This document shows positions 46,798 to 57,074 of a DNA stretch of 64,000 bases, piece after piece. The stretch lies in NCBI RefSeq assembly GCF_013032445.1, contig NZ_WQCA01000001.1, positions 1-64,000 on the forward strand. The letters are read 5' to 3'. The notes beneath the pieces were generated by a model that did not search any database, had not been told where the DNA came from, and was given only the letters and a program-made list of their open reading frames with translations. Each line of letters opens with the position of its first letter. Position 1 is the first letter of the stretch. This DNA is from Ruegeria arenilitoris (GTDB taxonomy: Bacteria > Pseudomonadota > Alphaproteobacteria > Rhodobacterales > Rhodobacteraceae). The position numbers were made by a program, and so were the translations under genes.

Positions 46798-49082
46798 CTT
46801 TGGCCTGCTTTCAGTTTGTTTATATGAATTGCCTGCTTTTCTGGCGCTGCGGTCGGGGAAAGACTGCCCCCGGGCAAACGGATCACGGCCATCGCACCGA
46901 AATGGTCCTGTCCGTCAAAGACGGGCGCATCTTCCAGTGTGAGCGCTCCGCCATGTTCTTCGATGATTTTCTTGACGATGGGCAGGCCCAATCCGGTGCC
47001 CTCGTCCCGTGTGGTCACATACGGTTCAAACAGGCGCGCCCGGTCTTCGGGCAGCCCGATGCCGTTGTCTGCAATAGTGATAACCGTACCCGCATCGTCG
47101 CTGGTTACGTCCACTTTGATCTGTGGCTTCAGGTTATCTGGCGGGCCTTTTTTCTTAAGGGTTTCAATGGCCTCGCCCGCATTTTTGATCAGGTTTGTCA
47201 GCGCCTGATTCAGCATCGTGGCATCCAGGTCCGCCAGAATTGGATAATCTGGCAGTGAGGCATCGATCTGCACATCCGGCTGCCCGGCCTGTTGCAACAG
47301 TACGGCTTCACGCACCAACCCGACCACGTCCTCCTCACGCCGATCCGGTTCCGGCATTCGCGCGAACTTCGAAAACTCGTCCACGATCCGCCGCAGATCA
47401 TTGGTCTGCCGCACGATCACATCGGTCATGGATTCGAGGCTGTCGCAGTCCTCTTCATTCAGTTTGCGAGAGAATTTCCGTTTAATCCGTTCAGCGCTCA
47501 ACTGAATCGGGGTCAGCGGGTTCTTGATCTCATGCGCGATGCGCCGCGCTACGTCACCCCACGCGGCCATTCGTTGTGCGCTGACCAGATCAGTCACGTC
47601 GTCAAAGGCGACCACGTACCCTTCCAGCCCACCATCTTCGCCGCGTCGCGTCGCCATGCGAACCAGCAGGTTTTCCAAGCGCCCCTTGCGGGTGACCTTG
47701 ATCTCACCCTGAACCGCCTCCTGCCCACTTTCCTTAAGGCTTTCGAACAGCGGCAGGAACTCGGGTACTGCGATGCCGATCGACAGCTTCTCGTCGACTT
47801 GCGCCCAATCCAGCAGACGTTCAGCCGATCGGTTCACAAAGGTCACGCAGCCATCCGGATCAACACCGACCACGCCGGAGGTCACCGAGCTAAGTACCGA
47901 ATCGAACAAGCGCCGACGGCGTTCGATCTGGCGAGTGTTCTCTAGCAGGGTGTCGCGCTGTCCTTTAAGTTGTCGGGTCATCTGATTGAAATAACGCCCT
48001 AACATCGCGATCTCGTCATCGCTGGCTTCTTCGATCACCTGCACGCTCAGGTCGCCTGCGCCGACTCGCTGCGCCGCAGTGGTCAATCGCCCAACCGGGC
48101 GCGATAGGCGCTCGGCGAACCACATGCCCAGTGACATCGCAGCCAGAATCAGGATCACCGCAAAGCCCAGATACAACAGACCAAATTCGAACAGCACCCG
48201 GCCCCGATCGCTCTCGAGCTGTTGGTAGAATTGCACCGTTTCCTTGGTATCATCCAGCAGCGTCAGCAACTGGCCATCCACCTCGCGGCTGACATAGAGA
48301 TACCGGTCGAGATAGGCCTGCAAAGGCACCAGCGCGCGGAATTCACTGTTTTGCCAGTCGGCTATGATCAGATACCCATTGTCCGTGGCTTCAACGAACT
48401 GTTCGGGTGTCGGAGCCTCGTAATCGAACAGGTAAGACCGATCACCGCGGGACCGAATTTCACCAATGCCGTCAATTACATAGGCCTCGCGTAGGCCGCG
48501 CTGAATCTGCGCCTGCCCCTGCGCCAAAACTTCGCGCAGTTCCGCGTCCGAAATATAGTAGTCCCGCGCACGGGCATTATCCAGAAATCGCGCTAGAACA
48601 ACCGCGTCCTGCGTCAGGCCCTCGCGGTGTTCCTGTTCATAAGCCTCGGCCGCAGTCAGGGACGAGCCCACAACTTCGCGAACGCGGTCCGAAAACCACC
48701 CTTCGAGGCCGATATTCACCGTCAGGCCAGCAAAAATCGCGACTGTTACGGTTGGCACCAGCGCTAACAGCGTAAATGCGCCGATCAGACGAAGGTGCAA
48801 ACGAGAACCCGCCGACTTTGCCCGACGGGCCGCGATCAGACTACCGACCTGCCCAAGAACCAGCGCCGCAACGACCAGCACATAAACAAGGTCTGCAAGC
48901 AAGATTAGGCGCAATGTGGGAGCCGATGCCCCCAGATCAAATGGACCGATGACAAGGTAGGTGGCCAGCGCCAAGGCAGGGCCTAGAAGAACCAGCCCCA
49001 AGGTGCCGAAATTGCGCAGTTTTCGGGATTTCCGCCACCGATTGATCGCTGGAATCGGCCCGCTCTGTGCCCGGGTTGCCAC
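46794..49082 (-). CDS. ntrY: NtrY sensor histidine kinase
   Basis: Membrane histidine kinase of 762 aa. It has about three N-terminal transmembrane helices, a long periplasmic domain, a further helix near residue 300, then HAMP, PAS, HisKA with the phospho-acceptor His in ARRIAHEIKNPLTPIQ, and HATPase domains (N box, DNGIGLP). It partners with NtrX downstream, with which it overlaps by 4 nt. A GTG start is used, with a GAGGG box upstream. It lies 99 bp after ntrC. Confidence 0.95.
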   Translation of the reverse strand: MATRAQSGPIPAINRWRKSRKLRNFGTLGLVLLGPALALATYLVIGPFDLGASAPTLRLILLADLVYVLVVAALVLGQVGSLIAARRAKSAGSRLHLRLIGAFTLLALVPTVTVAIFAGLTVNIGLEGWFSDRVREVVGSSLTAAEAYEQEHREGLTQDAVVLARFLDNARARDYYISDAELREVLAQGQAQIQRGLREAYVIDGIGEIRSRGDRSYLFDYEAPTPEQFVEATDNGYLIIADWQNSEFRALVPLQAYLDRYLYVSREVDGQLLTLLDDTKETVQFYQQLESDRGRVLFEFGLLYLGFAVILILAAMSLGMWFAERLSRPVGRLTTAAQRVGAGDLSVQVIEEASDDEIAMLGRYFNQMTRQLKGQRDTLLENTRQIERRRRLFDSVLSSVTSGVVGVDPDGCVTFVNRSAERLLDWAQVDEKLSIGIAVPEFLPLFESLKESGQEAVQGEIKVTRKGRLENLLVRMATRRGEDGGLEGYVVAFDDVTDLVSAQRMAAWGDVARRIAHEIKNPLTPIQLSAERIKRKFSRKLNEEDCDSLESMTDVIVRQTNDLRRIVDEFSKFARMPEPDRREEDVVGLVREAVLLQQAGQPDVQIDASLPDYPILADLDATMLNQALTNLIKNAGEAIETLKKKGPPDNLKPQIKVDVTSDDAGTVITIADNGIGLPEDRARLFEPYVTTRDEGTGLGLPIVKKIIEEHGGALTLEDAPVFDGQDHFGAMAVIRLPGGSLSPTAAPEKQAIHINKLKAGQR

Positions 49083-49181
49083 CGTCTGCCCTCATCCTGA
49101 TGTGTCGCTTGCGCGACGTACCGCCATATGTCGTGGTCCTTGCCGAGTACGAACTCGGATGCCACGGTTTGTGTGGCGATA

Positions 49182-50549
49182 TTACATCAGTTTGCGTCGG
49201 CGTGTCACCTGAATATCGAGATCTGTAATCTTTTTCCGCAACGTATTTCGGTTGATCCCCAGAAGATCCGCACATTTCGCCTGATTTCCGCCGGTTGCGT
49301 CCAGCGCCAGTTCGATCAGCGGCGCCTCAACTTCGCGCAGAATGCGTTGATAAAGGCCCGGAGGCGGCAGAAGGTTACCGTGCAGGTCGAAATACCGACG
49401 CAGATGGCGCGCCACCGAGGCCGACAGTTTTTCCCGCTCGCCATCACCCAGAACCGGTTCTGCCTCGGGCTGGCTGCCCAGCACCATCTCGACCTCGGCT
49501 TTGGAGATTTCGTCAGCGCGGCTTGTCAGGCTCAGGCGGCGGATGGCGTTTTCCAACTGCCGCACGTTGCCCGGCCAAGAATAGCGCCGCACCAATTCCA
49601 CCGCATCGGGGCTGAGCCAGCGTTTGGTGCCGTGCTCGCGTTCTTCTCGCGCAAGGAAATGATCGGCCAGCAGAGTGATGTCATCTACCCGTTCCCGCAG
49701 AGCTGGCACGTGTACGGTGGCACCACATAGACGATAGTAGAGATCCTGACGCACCCGCCCACTCTCCATCGCTTCGGTCAGGTCCGATTGGCTGGTGGCC
49801 ATAAAGCGCGGTACGTGATCGCCCGGCGTGTCCATCATGCGCACGATGCGGGCCTGCAATTCGTCTTCGATATCGGCGATCTCATCGATCAGCAGCGTGC
49901 CGCCGCGTACCCGCGCCATCACCCGCGCAGGTCCTTCCAGATCGCGAAGGTCCGCAGCAGTGGCCGTTACAAACGGCAATGTACGGCGATCCGAGAAATC
50001 GTGAATGGCACGTGCTATCAGCGACTTACCGGTGCCGCTTTCACCGGATATCATCACCGACAAATCGGTATTCATCACCCGTGCGACCAACCTATACAGC
50101 GCTTGCATCACCGGGGTCCGCCCGACCAGAGGAAGTTCTTCGGGGCGGTCATCACTGGTCTCGACCACTTCGGCAGGCGCGCGTTGTTTCTGCTCCAACG
50201 CCCTCGCGGTGCGCTTCATCAGATCGGGCAAATCGAAGGGTTTAGGCAGATAGTCATAGGCATCTGCCTCAGCCGCCTGAATCGCCGTCATGATGGTGTT
50301 CTGGGCCGAGATTACGATGACCGGCAAACCGGGCCGATCCTGCGCAATCTTGGGCAGCATCTCAAGGCCATTACCATCCGGCATGACCACGTCCGAGATC
50401 ACCACATCGCCCTTGCCTTCGCCAACCCAGCGCATCAGCGTGGTCAGCGAGGACGTGGCATGCACCTTGCACCCCGCCCGCGTCAGGGCTTGAGTCAGAA
50501 CGGTGCGGATCGTGCGGTCGTCATCTGCGACCAGTACTGTGCCATCCAT
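49182..50549 (-). CDS. ntrC: NtrC nitrogen response regulator (GAFTGA-less)
   Basis: Response regulator of the NtrB-NtrC system, 455 aa. The receiver has the acceptor Asp in [13 protein letters not shown]. The AAA+ domain has Walker A GESGTGKS and Walker B LLIDEIAD, but about 25 residues carrying GAFTGA are absent: [24 protein letters not shown] runs directly into Walker B. Rhodobacter capsulatus NtrC has the same deletion and works with the housekeeping sigma-70 polymerase. A Fis-type HTH ([20 protein letters not shown]) is at the C-terminus. AAGGAGAG precedes the ATG. It lies 37 bp after ntrB. Confidence 0.96.
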   Translation of the reverse strand: MDGTVLVADDDRTIRTVLTQALTRAGCKVHATSSLTTLMRWVGEGKGDVVISDVVMPDGNGLEMLPKIAQDRPGLPVIVISAQNTIMTAIQAAEADAYDYLPKPFDLPDLMKRTARALEQKQRAPAEVVETSDDRPEELPLVGRTPVMQALYRLVARVMNTDLSVMISGESGTGKSLIARAIHDFSDRRTLPFVTATAADLRDLEGPARVMARVRGGTLLIDEIADIEDELQARIVRMMDTPGDHVPRFMATSQSDLTEAMESGRVRQDLYYRLCGATVHVPALRERVDDITLLADHFLAREEREHGTKRWLSPDAVELVRRYSWPGNVRQLENAIRRLSLTSRADEISKAEVEMVLGSQPEAEPVLGDGEREKLSASVARHLRRYFDLHGNLLPPPGLYQRILREVEAPLIELALDATGGNQAKCADLLGINRNTLRKKITDLDIQVTRRRKLM

Positions 50550-50586
50550 CGGGTGCTCTCCTTATATCTTTGCTCTTATCGGCTGT

Positions 50587-51654
50587 TTATGTTGCGTCTT
50601 TCGGTGCCCGCCTCAGCGAGATGCGGAACACTGTGCGGCCCGGAACCGAGTCAGCGGAAATCCAGCCGTCATGGTCCGAGATGATCTTGCTGACCAGCGC
50701 CAGCCCAAGGCCGGTGCCGTTTTCCTTGCCCGACACGAAAGGGTCGAAGATGTCGCTGCGTATTTTCTCGGGCAGACCCGGCCCGTCGTCGATGATCTCG
50801 ATCTGCAGTGGCAGAGAATGGCCGGAACCATCACTGCGGCGCAGGCGGAAGGAATGTTCGAAATAGGTCCTCAGGCGGATGGTTCCACCATTGGGATCAG
50901 CGGCTTCCGAGGCGTTCTTAAGCAGGTTCAGGATCACCTGCAGGAACTGATCCGGGTCACCGTAGGCCAAGGGCAGAGACGGGTCATACTCTTCGATGAT
51001 CTTCATATGCGCGCCGAACCCCAGCAGCGCCGAGCGGCGCGCGCGGTCCAAAACGTCGTGAATGTTGACCGGCTTGAAATCGGGTTGCGAGAGGTTCCCG
51101 AACTGCTCAACCTGCTCCAGCAGCTTCACGATACGGCGGCTTTCGGCCACAATAAGGTCAGTGAGTTCTAGGTCTTGCTGCGGAATATTCATGCTCAACA
51201 ACTGTGCCGCGCCTGTGATACCAGCCAACGGGTTCTTGATCTCATGCGCCAGCATTTCGGCCATGCCAATGGCCGATTGCGCGGCAGATTTCACCGTGTT
51301 GCCCCGCGTCATCCGCCCCGCCAACTCGCGTGGTGAGATGATCATGATCATTGACCCCGGATGCCCAACCAGCGGAGCGATCTGCAACGCGCATTGCAGC
51401 GGTGCCCGGTTGCCCGACCCGGCATCCACGTCGTTGACGAACAGCGGCGTGCCCTGCGCGCGCGCTCTTTCAAAAGACTCTTCCAGCGGCGCGTCCACGG
51501 CGATTTGGTCCCAGACCGGGTGTCCGATCACCGATTTGCGCGAGGCGTTCAGAAACCCTTCGCCAGCCGAGTTCACATCGGCAATCCGATCCTCGGCGTC
51601 GATGATGAAGGCCGGAACCGGCAGCGAGGTCCAGATGCTTTGATCCGAGGTCAT
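50587..51654 (-). CDS. ntrB: NtrB nitrogen sensor histidine kinase
   Basis: Cytoplasmic histidine kinase of 355 aa. An N-terminal PAS domain is followed by HisKA with the acceptor His in LAHEIKNPLAGITGAAQLL and HATPase with DDGPGLPEKI and GTGLGLALVSKII. It is normally controlled by PII (GlnB) and phosphorylates or dephosphorylates NtrC. It overlaps the upstream dusB gene by 4 nt. Order dusB-ntrB-ntrC-ntrY-ntrX is the classical alphaproteobacterial nitrogen cluster. Confidence 0.96.
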   Translation of the reverse strand: MTSDQSIWTSLPVPAFIIDAEDRIADVNSAGEGFLNASRKSVIGHPVWDQIAVDAPLEESFERARAQGTPLFVNDVDAGSGNRAPLQCALQIAPLVGHPGSMIMIISPRELAGRMTRGNTVKSAAQSAIGMAEMLAHEIKNPLAGITGAAQLLSMNIPQQDLELTDLIVAESRRIVKLLEQVEQFGNLSQPDFKPVNIHDVLDRARRSALLGFGAHMKIIEEYDPSLPLAYGDPDQFLQVILNLLKNASEAADPNGGTIRLRTYFEHSFRLRRSDGSGHSLPLQIEIIDDGPGLPEKIRSDIFDPFVSGKENGTGLGLALVSKIISDHDGWISADSVPGRTVFRISLRRAPKDAT

Positions 51655-52634
51655 GCTGCCACCTCCGCATCGGCACTCAACGCATCGCCAAGCAGGCGCA
51701 GCACCTCATCCGTATCGCGCGAGGTCAGAACCGCGCGGCGTAGTGCGGGCGACGTCCCGGCCTCATCCATATACCAGCCCAGATGCTTGCGTGCGACGCG
51801 CAATCCCAAATCAGAGCCGTAGAATACCAGCATCGCCTGATAATGCGCGCACATCATATCGATCAGATCGTCGCCTGTCGGAATGTCAGGGGCCGCGGCG
51901 CCGTAAAGATCGTGGCAAATCTGCGCCAGCAGCCAAGGCTTGCCCTGTGCCCCGCGTCCGACCATGACGCCGTCGGCCCCCGACTGATCCAAAGCAGTGC
52001 GCGCGGTGCCCGTGTCCACAATGTCACCATTGGCGATGACAGGGATCGAAACCGCCTCTTTCACAGCCCGGATCGCGTTCCAATCGGCTTGCCCTTTATA
52101 GAACTGACAGCGAGTACGACCATGGATCGTGACCATGCGAATACCGGCCTCTTGCGCACGCCGCGCCACGTCCGGCGCATTCAACAGGGCATCGTCCCAA
52201 CCCAACCGGGTCTTCAGCGTAACTGGCACATCGACGGCCTCAACCACCGCTTCGATCAGGGTCAGCGCGTGATCCGGCGTTTTCAGCAGGGCCGATCCGG
52301 AGTAGCCGTTGGTCACCTTTTTAGCCGGGCAGCCCATGTTGATATCAATTACGCGCGCGCCGCGATCTGCCACCTGACGTGCAGCCTCGGCCATCCAGTG
52401 CGCCTCGCGTCCGGCCAGTTGTACAGCGGTGTTTTCCACGTCCGCCGACAGCTCGGCCCGCTCGCGCACGCCCGGCTTGGCCTGAACCATTTCCTGGCTG
52501 GCGACCATCTCGCTGACGACCATGCCCGCGCCAAAGCGCATCACCAGATCACGGAACGGCCGGTCGGTGATTCCGGCCATCGGAGCCAGCAGCACCGGCG
52601 GGTTCAGGTCTTTGTCGGCGAGTTGAAGAGTCAA
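51651..52634 (-). CDS. dusB: tRNA-dihydrouridine synthase (NifR3/DusB)
   Basis: FMN-dependent enzyme reducing uridines in the tRNA D loop. The TIM barrel shows LAPMAGITDRPFR near the N-terminus, the catalytic Cys in DINMGCPAKKV and the HGRTRCQFYKGQADW loop; GDGVMVGRGAQGKPWL is the phosphate-binding part. The TTG at 52634 is chosen: AAGGA lies 9 nt upstream and the length (about 327 aa) then matches NifR3 of Rhodobacter. An in-frame ATG at 52706 has no ribosome binding site and adds a non-conserved N-terminus. It is the first gene of the ntr operon. Confidence 0.85.
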   Translation of the reverse strand: MTLQLADKDLNPPVLLAPMAGITDRPFRDLVMRFGAGMVVSEMVASQEMVQAKPGVRERAELSADVENTAVQLAGREAHWMAEAARQVADRGARVIDINMGCPAKKVTNGYSGSALLKTPDHALTLIEAVVEAVDVPVTLKTRLGWDDALLNAPDVARRAQEAGIRMVTIHGRTRCQFYKGQADWNAIRAVKEAVSIPVIANGDIVDTGTARTALDQSGADGVMVGRGAQGKPWLLAQICHDLYGAAAPDIPTGDDLIDMMCAHYQAMLVFYGSDLGLRVARKHLGWYMDEAGTSPALRRAVLTSRDTDEVLRLLGDALSADAEVAA

Positions 52635-52819
52635 CGTGCTTAATCCTTGGGCAGTTGCGGCTGTGATATCGAATTGAGCGCATATGAACAACAAATCGGC
52701 GGCCATCAAGCCCGCAAAATCATCACATGCCTATTTTTTAGGCAGCTTAACGCGGGTGATTGCCTCTGCATTCACCGCACCCTAAACATTGCCCCCGAAA
52801 CACCGGAGATAATGCCCCC

Positions 52820-53950
52820 ATGACCACCGCCGCCATCATCGTCGCCGCAGGACGCGGGCTGCGCGCCGGAGGAGGTACTCCGAAACAGTGGCGCTCTCTA
52901 GGCGAACGCCGCGTCGCGGACTGGACCATTGATCGATTTCGTGGCCACGTCGACCACATTGTGCTGGTCCTGTCCGAAGATGATGGCCCCGCATGGGTCG
53001 AATTTGAAAACGCAGACCTGATTCTGGCCGCAGGAGGGAACGACCGGGCCGGTTCGGTCCGTAACGGCCTTGCCGCCCTAGCAGAGCTGGCGGTCGATCA
53101 TGTCCTTATACATGACGTCGCCCGCCCCTGTGTCGGACTGCAGACCATTCAGCAAGTTCTGGCCGCGCTGAATGCGCACCCGGCGGCGGCGCCGAGTCTG
53201 GCGGTGACCGACGCGCTTTGGACTGGGGACGGCGCCATTGTGACCGGAACGCAGGATCGCTCTGGCCTGTTTGCCGCACAGACACCGCAGGGTTTTCACT
53301 ATGATGCCATTGTCGCAGCCCATGCCGCCCATCCCGGAGGGGCCGCAGATGACGTCGAGGTCGCTCGCGCCTTAGGGCTGGAGGTGGCCATCGTGTCGGG
53401 CGATGCAGACAACATCAAAATCACACGGCCCGAGGATTTTGCACGGGCGGAACGCATATTAGGAATAGAAATGGATGTAAGGCTGGGCAACGGGTACGAT
53501 GTGCATCGGTTTGGCGACGGGGATCACGTGATCCTGTGCGGCGTGAAGGTGCCGCATGATCGTGGACTGCAAGGGCATTCGGATGCCGACGTAGGAATGC
53601 ACGCAGTGACCGACGCGATCTATGGCGCGCTGGCGCAGGGCGATATCGGACAGCACTTCCCACCCTCGGACCCGCAATGGAAGGGCGCCGACAGCGAGAT
53701 TTTTCTGCGCCACGCAGTCGAATTGGCCGGGAAGATGGGATACGCCATCTCGAATGTCGACTGCACGCTGGTCTGCGAATACCCCAAGATTGGCCCCCAC
53801 GCGCCTGCCATGCGGGACGAGATGGCGCGGATCATGGGGCTGCGCGCCGATCAGGTTTCGGTCAAGGCGACCACGTCTGAACGGCTGGGGTTCACCGGGC
53901 GCAGTGAGGGGATTGCCTCGCTGGCCACAGCCTGTCTGGTGAAATCATGA
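52820..53950 (+). CDS. ispDF: bifunctional IspD/IspF of the MEP isoprenoid pathway
   Basis: Fusion of 376 aa. The N-terminal IspD domain (MEP cytidylyltransferase) begins with the nucleotide-binding [21 protein letters not shown]. The C-terminal IspF domain (MECDP synthase) has metal-ligand motifs NGYDVHRF and [15 protein letters not shown] and ends in [16 protein letters not shown]. Fusions of these two enzymes are common in alphaproteobacteria. The ATG at 52820 starts the IspD fold directly. It is divergent from dusB and overlaps pgpA by 4 nt. Confidence 0.96.
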   Translation: MTTAAIIVAAGRGLRAGGGTPKQWRSLGERRVADWTIDRFRGHVDHIVLVLSEDDGPAWVEFENADLILAAGGNDRAGSVRNGLAALAELAVDHVLIHDVARPCVGLQTIQQVLAALNAHPAAAPSLAVTDALWTGDGAIVTGTQDRSGLFAAQTPQGFHYDAIVAAHAAHPGGAADDVEVARALGLEVAIVSGDADNIKITRPEDFARAERILGIEMDVRLGNGYDVHRFGDGDHVILCGVKVPHDRGLQGHSDADVGMHAVTDAIYGALAQGDIGQHFPPSDPQWKGADSEIFLRHAVELAGKMGYAISNVDCTLVCEYPKIGPHAPAMRDEMARIMGLRADQVSVKATTSERLGFTGRSEGIASLATACLVKS

Positions 53951-54444
53951 TTGCCGCGCGTCTGATCGGAACCGTCTGTGGCGTCGGATACCTGCGCCCG
54001 GCACCGGGGACATGGGGATCGCTGGCCGCCCTGCCCCTCGTTTGGGTCTTGCATACTATCGGTGGTTTCCCGTTGCTGGTGATCGCGACCATCGCAGTGT
54101 TTTTCGGCGGACTTTGGGCCACCCGCGTGATGACTGAGGGTCAGGACAATCATGACCCGTCTGAAATCGTAATTGACGAAGTCGCCGGGCAGTTGATCGC
54201 GCTGTGGGCGATTTCCTATCCGTCTTGGGCACATGGGATCGAGATCACGGCGCTGTGGCCCGGCTGGGTCGCGGGGTTTCTGCTGTTCCGCCTGTTCGAT
54301 ATTACCAAACCCGGCCCCGTAGGCTGGGCCGACCGGCGCAACGATGCGATGGGCGTCATGCTGGACGATGTGATCGCGGGTGCCTTTGCCGGGATCGGCG
54401 TGCTGATCCTTGCCGGTATCGCACATGGGATCATGGGACTATGA
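53947..54444 (+). CDS. pgpA: phosphatidylglycerophosphatase A
   Basis: Membrane phosphatase of 165 aa that dephosphorylates phosphatidylglycerol phosphate. It has several hydrophobic helices and the conserved motifs [10 protein letters not shown] near the N-terminus, [17 protein letters not shown] mid-protein and [11 protein letters not shown] near the C-terminus. It overlaps ispDF upstream and the cinA-type gene downstream by 4 nt each, so the three genes form one tight unit. Confidence 0.93.
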   Translation: MIAARLIGTVCGVGYLRPAPGTWGSLAALPLVWVLHTIGGFPLLVIATIAVFFGGLWATRVMTEGQDNHDPSEIVIDEVAGQLIALWAISYPSWAHGIEITALWPGWVAGFLLFRLFDITKPGPVGWADRRNDAMGVMLDDVIAGAFAGIGVLILAGIAHGIMGL

Positions 54445-54917
54445 CCGTCGCCGCGCTTCTCGACCGGGCCAAAGCGCAAGGCGTGATGATTGCCACCGCC
54501 GAAAGCTGCACTGGTGGTATGGTCGCTGCGGCGCTGACCGATATCCCCGGAAGTTCCGCGGTCGTTGAACGTGGATTTGTGACCTACACTAACACCGCCA
54601 AGCAGCAGATGGTGGAAGTACGAGCCGAGACTCTGGCCGCACATGGCGCCGTCTCGGAACAGGTCGCGGGCGAAATGGCCGAAGGCGCGCTGCGGAACTC
54701 GGACGCGCAGCTAACCGTCTCTGTCACCGGTATCGCGGGCCCCGGCGGATCCGAGTTCAAGCCCGAAGGCCGAGTCTGCTTTGGGCTGGCTGTGGAAGGC
54801 GCACCGACCCGCACCGAAACGGTCGATTTCGGCGCGCTTGGTCGCGAAAAGGTCCGCCAGGCGGCGCGGGATCACGCGCTGGAACTGCTGTCGCAGGGGC
54901 TTTTCACTATCGCCTAA
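54441..54917 (+). CDS. CinA family nicotinamide-nucleotide amidase
   Basis: Stand-alone CinA C-terminal domain of about 158 aa, the PncC type that deamidates nicotinamide mononucleotide. Visible signatures are ATAESCTGGMV near residue 18 (catalytic Ser) and VTGIAGPGGSE near 95. The N-terminal molybdopterin-binding domain of full CinA is absent, as is usual for this short form. The ATG overlaps the pgpA stop (ATGA). Confidence 0.92.
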   Translation: MTVAALLDRAKAQGVMIATAESCTGGMVAAALTDIPGSSAVVERGFVTYTNTAKQQMVEVRAETLAAHGAVSEQVAGEMAEGALRNSDAQLTVSVTGIAGPGGSEFKPEGRVCFGLAVEGAPTRTETVDFGALGREKVRQAARDHALELLSQGLFTIA

Positions 54918-54949
54918 AAATTCGGCACACCTTGCTATTTGGCGCACAT

Positions 54950-54964
54950 TTAATCACCGGTTAA
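54950..54964 (+). promoter_or_regulatory. predicted CtrA binding site upstream of amtB
   Basis: A perfect TTAA-N7-TTAA full site (TTAA at 54950-54953, spacer TCACCGG, TTAA at 54961-54964). This is the consensus for the alphaproteobacterial cell-cycle regulator CtrA. It lies about 105 bp upstream of the amtB start and after the cinA stop. No experiment supports it here. Confidence 0.4.
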
Positions 54965-55068
54965 CAAAAAGCCACCAAAACGGGCGCTAACAATCGCACT
55001 TGCCTCTTTTTTCCGCGCCCGCTCTCCGCTTCAAGCCGCGCCACCCAAGCTGAAGAGGAGAACGGCCG

Positions 55069-56250
55069 ATGAATGGAGCCGATACCGCCTGGATCATAGT
55101 GGCAACTGCCCTGGTCCTGTTCATGACATTGCCGGGTCTAGCCCTGTTTTACGGCGGCCTCGTGCGTGCCCGCAACGTGCTAAGCGTCTTCATGCACTGC
55201 TTCAGCATCGCCTGTCTGATGAGCATCCTGTGGTTGGTCGCAGGCTATTCCATCGCTTTTGGTGAGGGCACCTCGGGCCTTTGGGGCGGTCTGGGCAAGG
55301 CCTTTATGAACGGTGTCAATGCCGACAGCCTGTCGGGCACCCTGCCCGAGGTTCTGTTCTTTGCGTTCCAGATGACCTTCGCCATCATCACCCCGGCGCT
55401 GATCGTCGGTGCCTATGTGGAACGTGTGGGCTTTGGCTTTGTGCTCACCTTCTCTGCCCTGTGGATGCTGCTGTGTTATGCACCGGTCGTCCATTGGATC
55501 TGGGGCGGCGGCATTCTGACTGACGGCGGCATTCTGGGAGAAATCGGTGTTCGCGACTTTGCAGGTGGCCTCGTTGTGCACGAAACCGCCGGGCTGGCCG
55601 CGCTGATCATCGCCGTAGTCCTCGGCCCGCGCCGCAACCGCACCACCCCTCCGCACAATCCCGGCTATGTGATGATCGGGGCCGCGATGCTGTGGGTTGG
55701 CTGGTTCGGCTTCAACGGCGGTTCGCAACTGGCCGCTGATGGCGGCGCCGCGATGGCAATGACCGTGACACATATCTCGGCCGCGACCGCGTCGCTGAGC
55801 TGGGCGCTGTACGAACGCATCAAATACGGCAAGGCCTCGATGGTCGGCTTGGTGACTGGTACGATCGCCGGCCTGGCCTCGATCACCCCGGCTTCGGGCT
55901 ATGTCGATCCGGTTCAGGCGCTGATCATCGGTGCCGTGGCCGGTGTCCTGTGTCAGGAGGCCGTCAACGTCATCCGCAACATGCTGAACATCGACGATAC
56001 GCTCGACGTTTTCGCGGTGCACGGCGTCGGTGGAATCTTTGGCACCATCATGATCGCTGTCTTTGGTCTGGGCAGCTGGACCGCACAGCTAGGCGGGCTT
56101 GTGATCGTGGGTGCCTTTACGTCAATCGTGACGTTCATCCTGATCAAGGCTATTGCGCTTGTAACGCCGCTCCGCGTGGACGCCGAGACCGAGACAAACG
56201 GGCTCGATCTTTCGGTCCATGGTGAGCGCGCCTATGACATGAGCAGCTGA
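55069..56250 (+). CDS. amtB: ammonium transporter AmtB
   Basis: Trimeric inner-membrane ammonium channel of 393 aa with eleven predicted helices. The twin pore histidines are present in [13 protein letters not shown] and FAVHGVGG. There is no obvious signal peptide; it starts close to the first helix, as in short alphaproteobacterial Amt proteins. AGAGGAG precedes the ATG. The usual glnK partner gene is not directly upstream; the upstream neighbour is cinA. A terminator follows. The location near the ntr cluster fits nitrogen control. Confidence 0.96.
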   Translation: MNGADTAWIIVATALVLFMTLPGLALFYGGLVRARNVLSVFMHCFSIACLMSILWLVAGYSIAFGEGTSGLWGGLGKAFMNGVNADSLSGTLPEVLFFAFQMTFAIITPALIVGAYVERVGFGFVLTFSALWMLLCYAPVVHWIWGGGILTDGGILGEIGVRDFAGGLVVHETAGLAALIIAVVLGPRRNRTTPPHNPGYVMIGAAMLWVGWFGFNGGSQLAADGGAAMAMTVTHISAATASLSWALYERIKYGKASMVGLVTGTIAGLASITPASGYVDPVQALIIGAVAGVLCQEAVNVIRNMLNIDDTLDVFAVHGVGGIFGTIMIAVFGLGSWTAQLGGLVIVGAFTSIVTFILIKAIALVTPLRVDAETETNGLDLSVHGERAYDMSS

Positions 56251-56283
56251 GCCCACCTTGGCTGCCATGCGCCCGCAAGGGCC

Positions 56284-56318
56284 AAAGCGGACCTCTTGAC
56301 GGGGTCCGCTTTTCTTTT
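56284..56318 (+). terminator. rho-independent terminator after amtB
   Basis: Stem AAAGCGGACC (56284-56293) with GGTCCGCTTT (56303-56312), 9-nt loop, followed by TCTTTT. It lies 33 bp after the amtB stop. Confidence 0.88.
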
Positions 56319-56393
56319 GCACGCAAGCCTCTCGACTCTGGGCCAAGGGTCGCGCTATCAGCCCGCAACGCCATTTTGTCCCGAGGTTGCAAC

Positions 56394-57074
56394 ATGATCC
56401 CCAGTTCTTTCCCCGATAGCACCGAAATCGCCCGCCTGACCGCGCGGATGCTGCTGGAGATCAAGGCCGTGCACTTCAATTCGCGCGAGCCCTTTACTTT
56501 GGCGAGCGGTCTGCCCAGCCCGACCTATATCGACTGCCGCAAGCTGATCTCGTACCCGCGCATCCGCTCGACCCTGATGGATTTCCTGACCGTCACCGTG
56601 CTGCGTGACGCAGGCTTCGAGGCGTTCGACAATATTGCAGGTGGTGAGACTGCGGGCATCCCGTTCGCCGCCATGGTCGCCGAACGCATGGCCCTGCCGA
56701 TGACTTATGTGCGCAAAAAACCCAAAGGTTACGGCCGCAACGCCCGCATCGAAGGCGCTATGAGCGAAGGCGAGCGTGTGCTACTGGTCGAGGATCTGAC
56801 CACCGATGGCGGTTCGAAGCTGTCCTTTGTGGATGCGATCCGCGAAACCGGTGCCTCCTGTGGGCATACGGCGGTGATTTTCTACTATGGCATCTTCCCC
56901 GAGACCGAGAAGACCCTGGGCGACCACGGCGTGCAATTGCACCACCTGTGCACCTGGTGGGACGTTCTGGCCGAAGCCAAAGCGCAGAAAGCCTTTGATC
57001 AGGAGACACTTGAGGGCGTCGAAGCCTTCTTGAACGACCCGCGCGGCTGGCAGGAAGCACATAAACCCACGTAA
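56394..57074 (+). CDS. pyrE: orotate phosphoribosyltransferase
   Basis: Transfers orotate to PRPP to give OMP in pyrimidine synthesis. The 226-aa protein has the PRPP loop [14 protein letters not shown], the flexible [15 protein letters not shown] region and the orotate-binding [15 protein letters not shown]. The ATG at 56394 is preceded by GAGG at a suitable distance; a start at 56376 is unlikely. It lies upstream of dnaB and after the amtB terminator. Confidence 0.95.
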   Translation: MIPSSFPDSTEIARLTARMLLEIKAVHFNSREPFTLASGLPSPTYIDCRKLISYPRIRSTLMDFLTVTVLRDAGFEAFDNIAGGETAGIPFAAMVAERMALPMTYVRKKPKGYGRNARIEGAMSEGERVLLVEDLTTDGGSKLSFVDAIRETGASCGHTAVIFYYGIFPETEKTLGDHGVQLHHLCTWWDVLAEAKAQKAFDQETLEGVEAFLNDPRGWQEAHKPT

